Assembly: GCA_018714445.1 (NCBI GenBank)
Contig: DVNK01000052.1
Coordinates: 37,600-101,599 of the forward strand
Source: Candidatus Fimadaptatus faecigallinarum
Lineage (GTDB): Bacteria > Bacillota > Clostridia > Christensenellales > Aristaeellaceae
Reading direction: 5' to 3'
DNA: 64,000 nucleotides
The stretch's first letter is position 1, and the number at the start of each line of letters is the position of its first letter. The notes under the pieces were generated by a model that made no database searches, had not been told where the DNA came from, and saw nothing but the letters and a program-made list of their open reading frames with translations. The position numbers and the translations under genes are program-made. Below are positions 63,305-64,000 of this stretch, piece by piece.

Positions 63305-63378
63305 CTGGGTGTGGCGCAGTTTGGTAGCGTGCTTGAATGGGGTTCAAGAGGCCGGAAGTTCGAATCTTCTCACCCAGA
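63305..63378 (+). tRNA. tRNA-Pro, anticodon GGG
   Basis: A 74-nt cloverleaf. The acceptor CTGGGTG pairs with CACCCAG (63371-63377) with discriminator A. The D arm is GCGC...GCGT. The anticodon stem CTTGA/TCAAG encloses the loop ATGGGGT, giving anticodon GGG at 63339-63341. The T arm is GGAAG-TTCGAAT-CTTCT. CCA is not encoded in the gene. It is followed by a terminator and then a recombinase remnant, so its 3' end is a likely integration target. Confidence 0.94.
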
Positions 63379-63382
63379 CGTT

Positions 63383-63421
63383 TAGCCTCCGATGCGATGA
63401 CGTGTCGGAGGTTATTTTTTT
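63383..63421 (+). terminator. Rho-independent terminator of tRNA-Pro
   Basis: A 10-bp stem TAGCCTCCGA/TCGGAGGTTA with one wobble (63383-63392, 63405-63414), followed by seven T. From 63422 to 63577 no gene is seen. Confidence 0.88.
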
Positions 63422-63577
63422 GCCTGTATTTGGGCTAAACTGGCCATTTGCCGTCGCGGATGCGTCTGCCTGGCGCAGCTCGATTTTCATATTTGTCCGC
63501 TCCGTATCGGCTTAATAAATCGCGTATGTAGTCAAAATGTAGTCAGACTTATTGGGGCTACGGCGCTTCAGGCCGGT

Positions 63578-63796
63578 TCAGAGCGGATTTTTCTCGTTTT
63601 TCAATGTTAAATTTCTGATTGGGTTCCAGCTGTCCATAAAGTCTACCAGCTTGCCGTATTCCGTGTGCGCGCGCTCGGCTGACAGATGCGTGTATAGCTC
63701 CAGCGTCATCTTCAGGCTCGCGTGTCCCAAGTAATACTGCGCGGCTTTACAAGATACGCCGGCGTCGTACAGTGCCGTGGCGAACGTGTGCCCTTA
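63578..63796 (-). pseudogene. 3' remnant of a tyrosine recombinase (phage-type integrase)
   Basis: The minus strand encodes 72 in-frame codons starting at GHTFATALYDAGV and containing AAQYYLGHASLKMTLELYTH, the second catalytic His/Lys region and the Tyr nucleophile of site-specific tyrosine recombinases, then about 35 residues to a TGA at 63578. Just upstream an in-frame TAA interrupts the frame, and the catalytic Arg and HxxR part are gone. It lies 200 bp after a tRNA gene and reads towards it, the usual orientation for an integrase next to its attachment site. Broken, not functional. Confidence 0.85.
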
Positions 63797-64000
63797 CGGT
63801 ATAATAAAGACAAACGGAAAAACCCAGTATTTTCAAGGGTTTCAGCGTTTGTCGTTGCCTATTCAATTCCTTTTCCAACCTTGATAGTTAACGAAAAATC
63901 TGTCGAATGATGGGAGGTGTTACCTAAAAGACAAAATTGAATATTACAGCAGCGGTGCGGTGTTTTACCGGACCGCTGTTTGTCAGGGCGTTTCATCTGA
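63797..64000. other. AT-richer sequence, probably mobile-element-derived
   Basis: Base composition drops well below the rest of the window. A perfect Spo0A-box-like TGTCGAA occurs at 63901-63907. GGGAGGTG at about 63912 resembles a ribosome site, but no start codon is well placed after it. A hairpin CAGCGGT/ACCGCTG with inner CGGT/ACCG lies at about 63950-63978. No gene can be supported before the window ends. Confidence 0.4.

Noticed and set aside
63722..63910. 62-codon plus-strand frame near the right edge
   Set aside because: It is antisense to the integrase remnant and crosses the composition break. No start context.

Overview
The window reads as one contiguous, high-GC (roughly 60%) chromosome segment of an endospore-forming Bacillota, most likely class Clostridia. 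Support comes from a spoIIGA-sigE sporulation operon with perfect Spo0A boxes, a hisZ plus short-hisG histidine pathway, an S-box (SAM-I) riboswitch on metK, ScpAB, KtrAB, and zinc-type L28. Isoleucine is written mainly as ATA despite the high GC. I cannot name the genus.

Layout. 0-1.7 kb: pro-sigma-E (C-terminus cut by the window edge) and its processing protease, minus strand. 2.4-8.3 kb: hisZ-G-D-B-A-IE (hisC, hisH and hisF are not here). 9.8-18 kb: an exported parvulin-type foldase, a homodimeric ABC exporter, N-acetylhexosamine 1-kinase divergent from a PocR/AraC regulator, and DNA polymerase IV. 18.6-24.4 kb: two AEC-family carriers flanking a GH29 fucosidase, a sugar isomerase and an ECF sigma/membrane partner pair. 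24.4-30.2 kb: a two-component system with a very large histidine kinase, then a GH3 glycosidase. 30.6-35.2 kb: a Sel1-repeat protein, SAM riboswitch-metK, KtrB/KtrA. 35.7-43.6 kb: a hydrolase, a Cys-rich membrane protein, then minus-strand rpmB, comFC, recD2 and purA. 43.9-51.6 kb: an ArsC-like protein without its cysteine, an orphan sugar-ABC permease, a URO-D-like enzyme, a GH95 glycosidase and a lipoprotein. 52-60.2 kb: MATE exporter, nitroreductase, site-2 protease-scpA-scpB, an ABC-2 system, a Zn-ribbon protein and a DUF2238-like membrane protein. 60.4-62.9 kb: sugar-binding protein and RbsA-type ATPase. 63.3-64 kb: tRNA-Pro(GGG) followed by the 3' remnant of a tyrosine recombinase in AT-richer DNA.

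How genes work together. GH29, GH95 and GH3 (none with a signal peptide), NahK and a sugar ABC importer suggest intracellular breakdown of imported fucosylated/amino-sugar oligosaccharides, as expected of a gut mucin or plant-glycan user. The importer is split: binding protein and ATPase at 60-63 kb, and a matching permease at 44 kb.

The most unusual property is outside the genes. At least thirteen non-coding stretches carry their own tandem array of imperfect direct repeats. Each array has a constant period (13, 19, 33, 35, 38, 43, 44, 45, 52, 55, 56, 60, 110 or 134 bp) and its own unit sequence. Several begin inside the last codons or at the stop codon of the gene upstream, so the stop codon itself is part of the repeat unit. 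I know of no described element with these properties; they are the best candidate here for something new.
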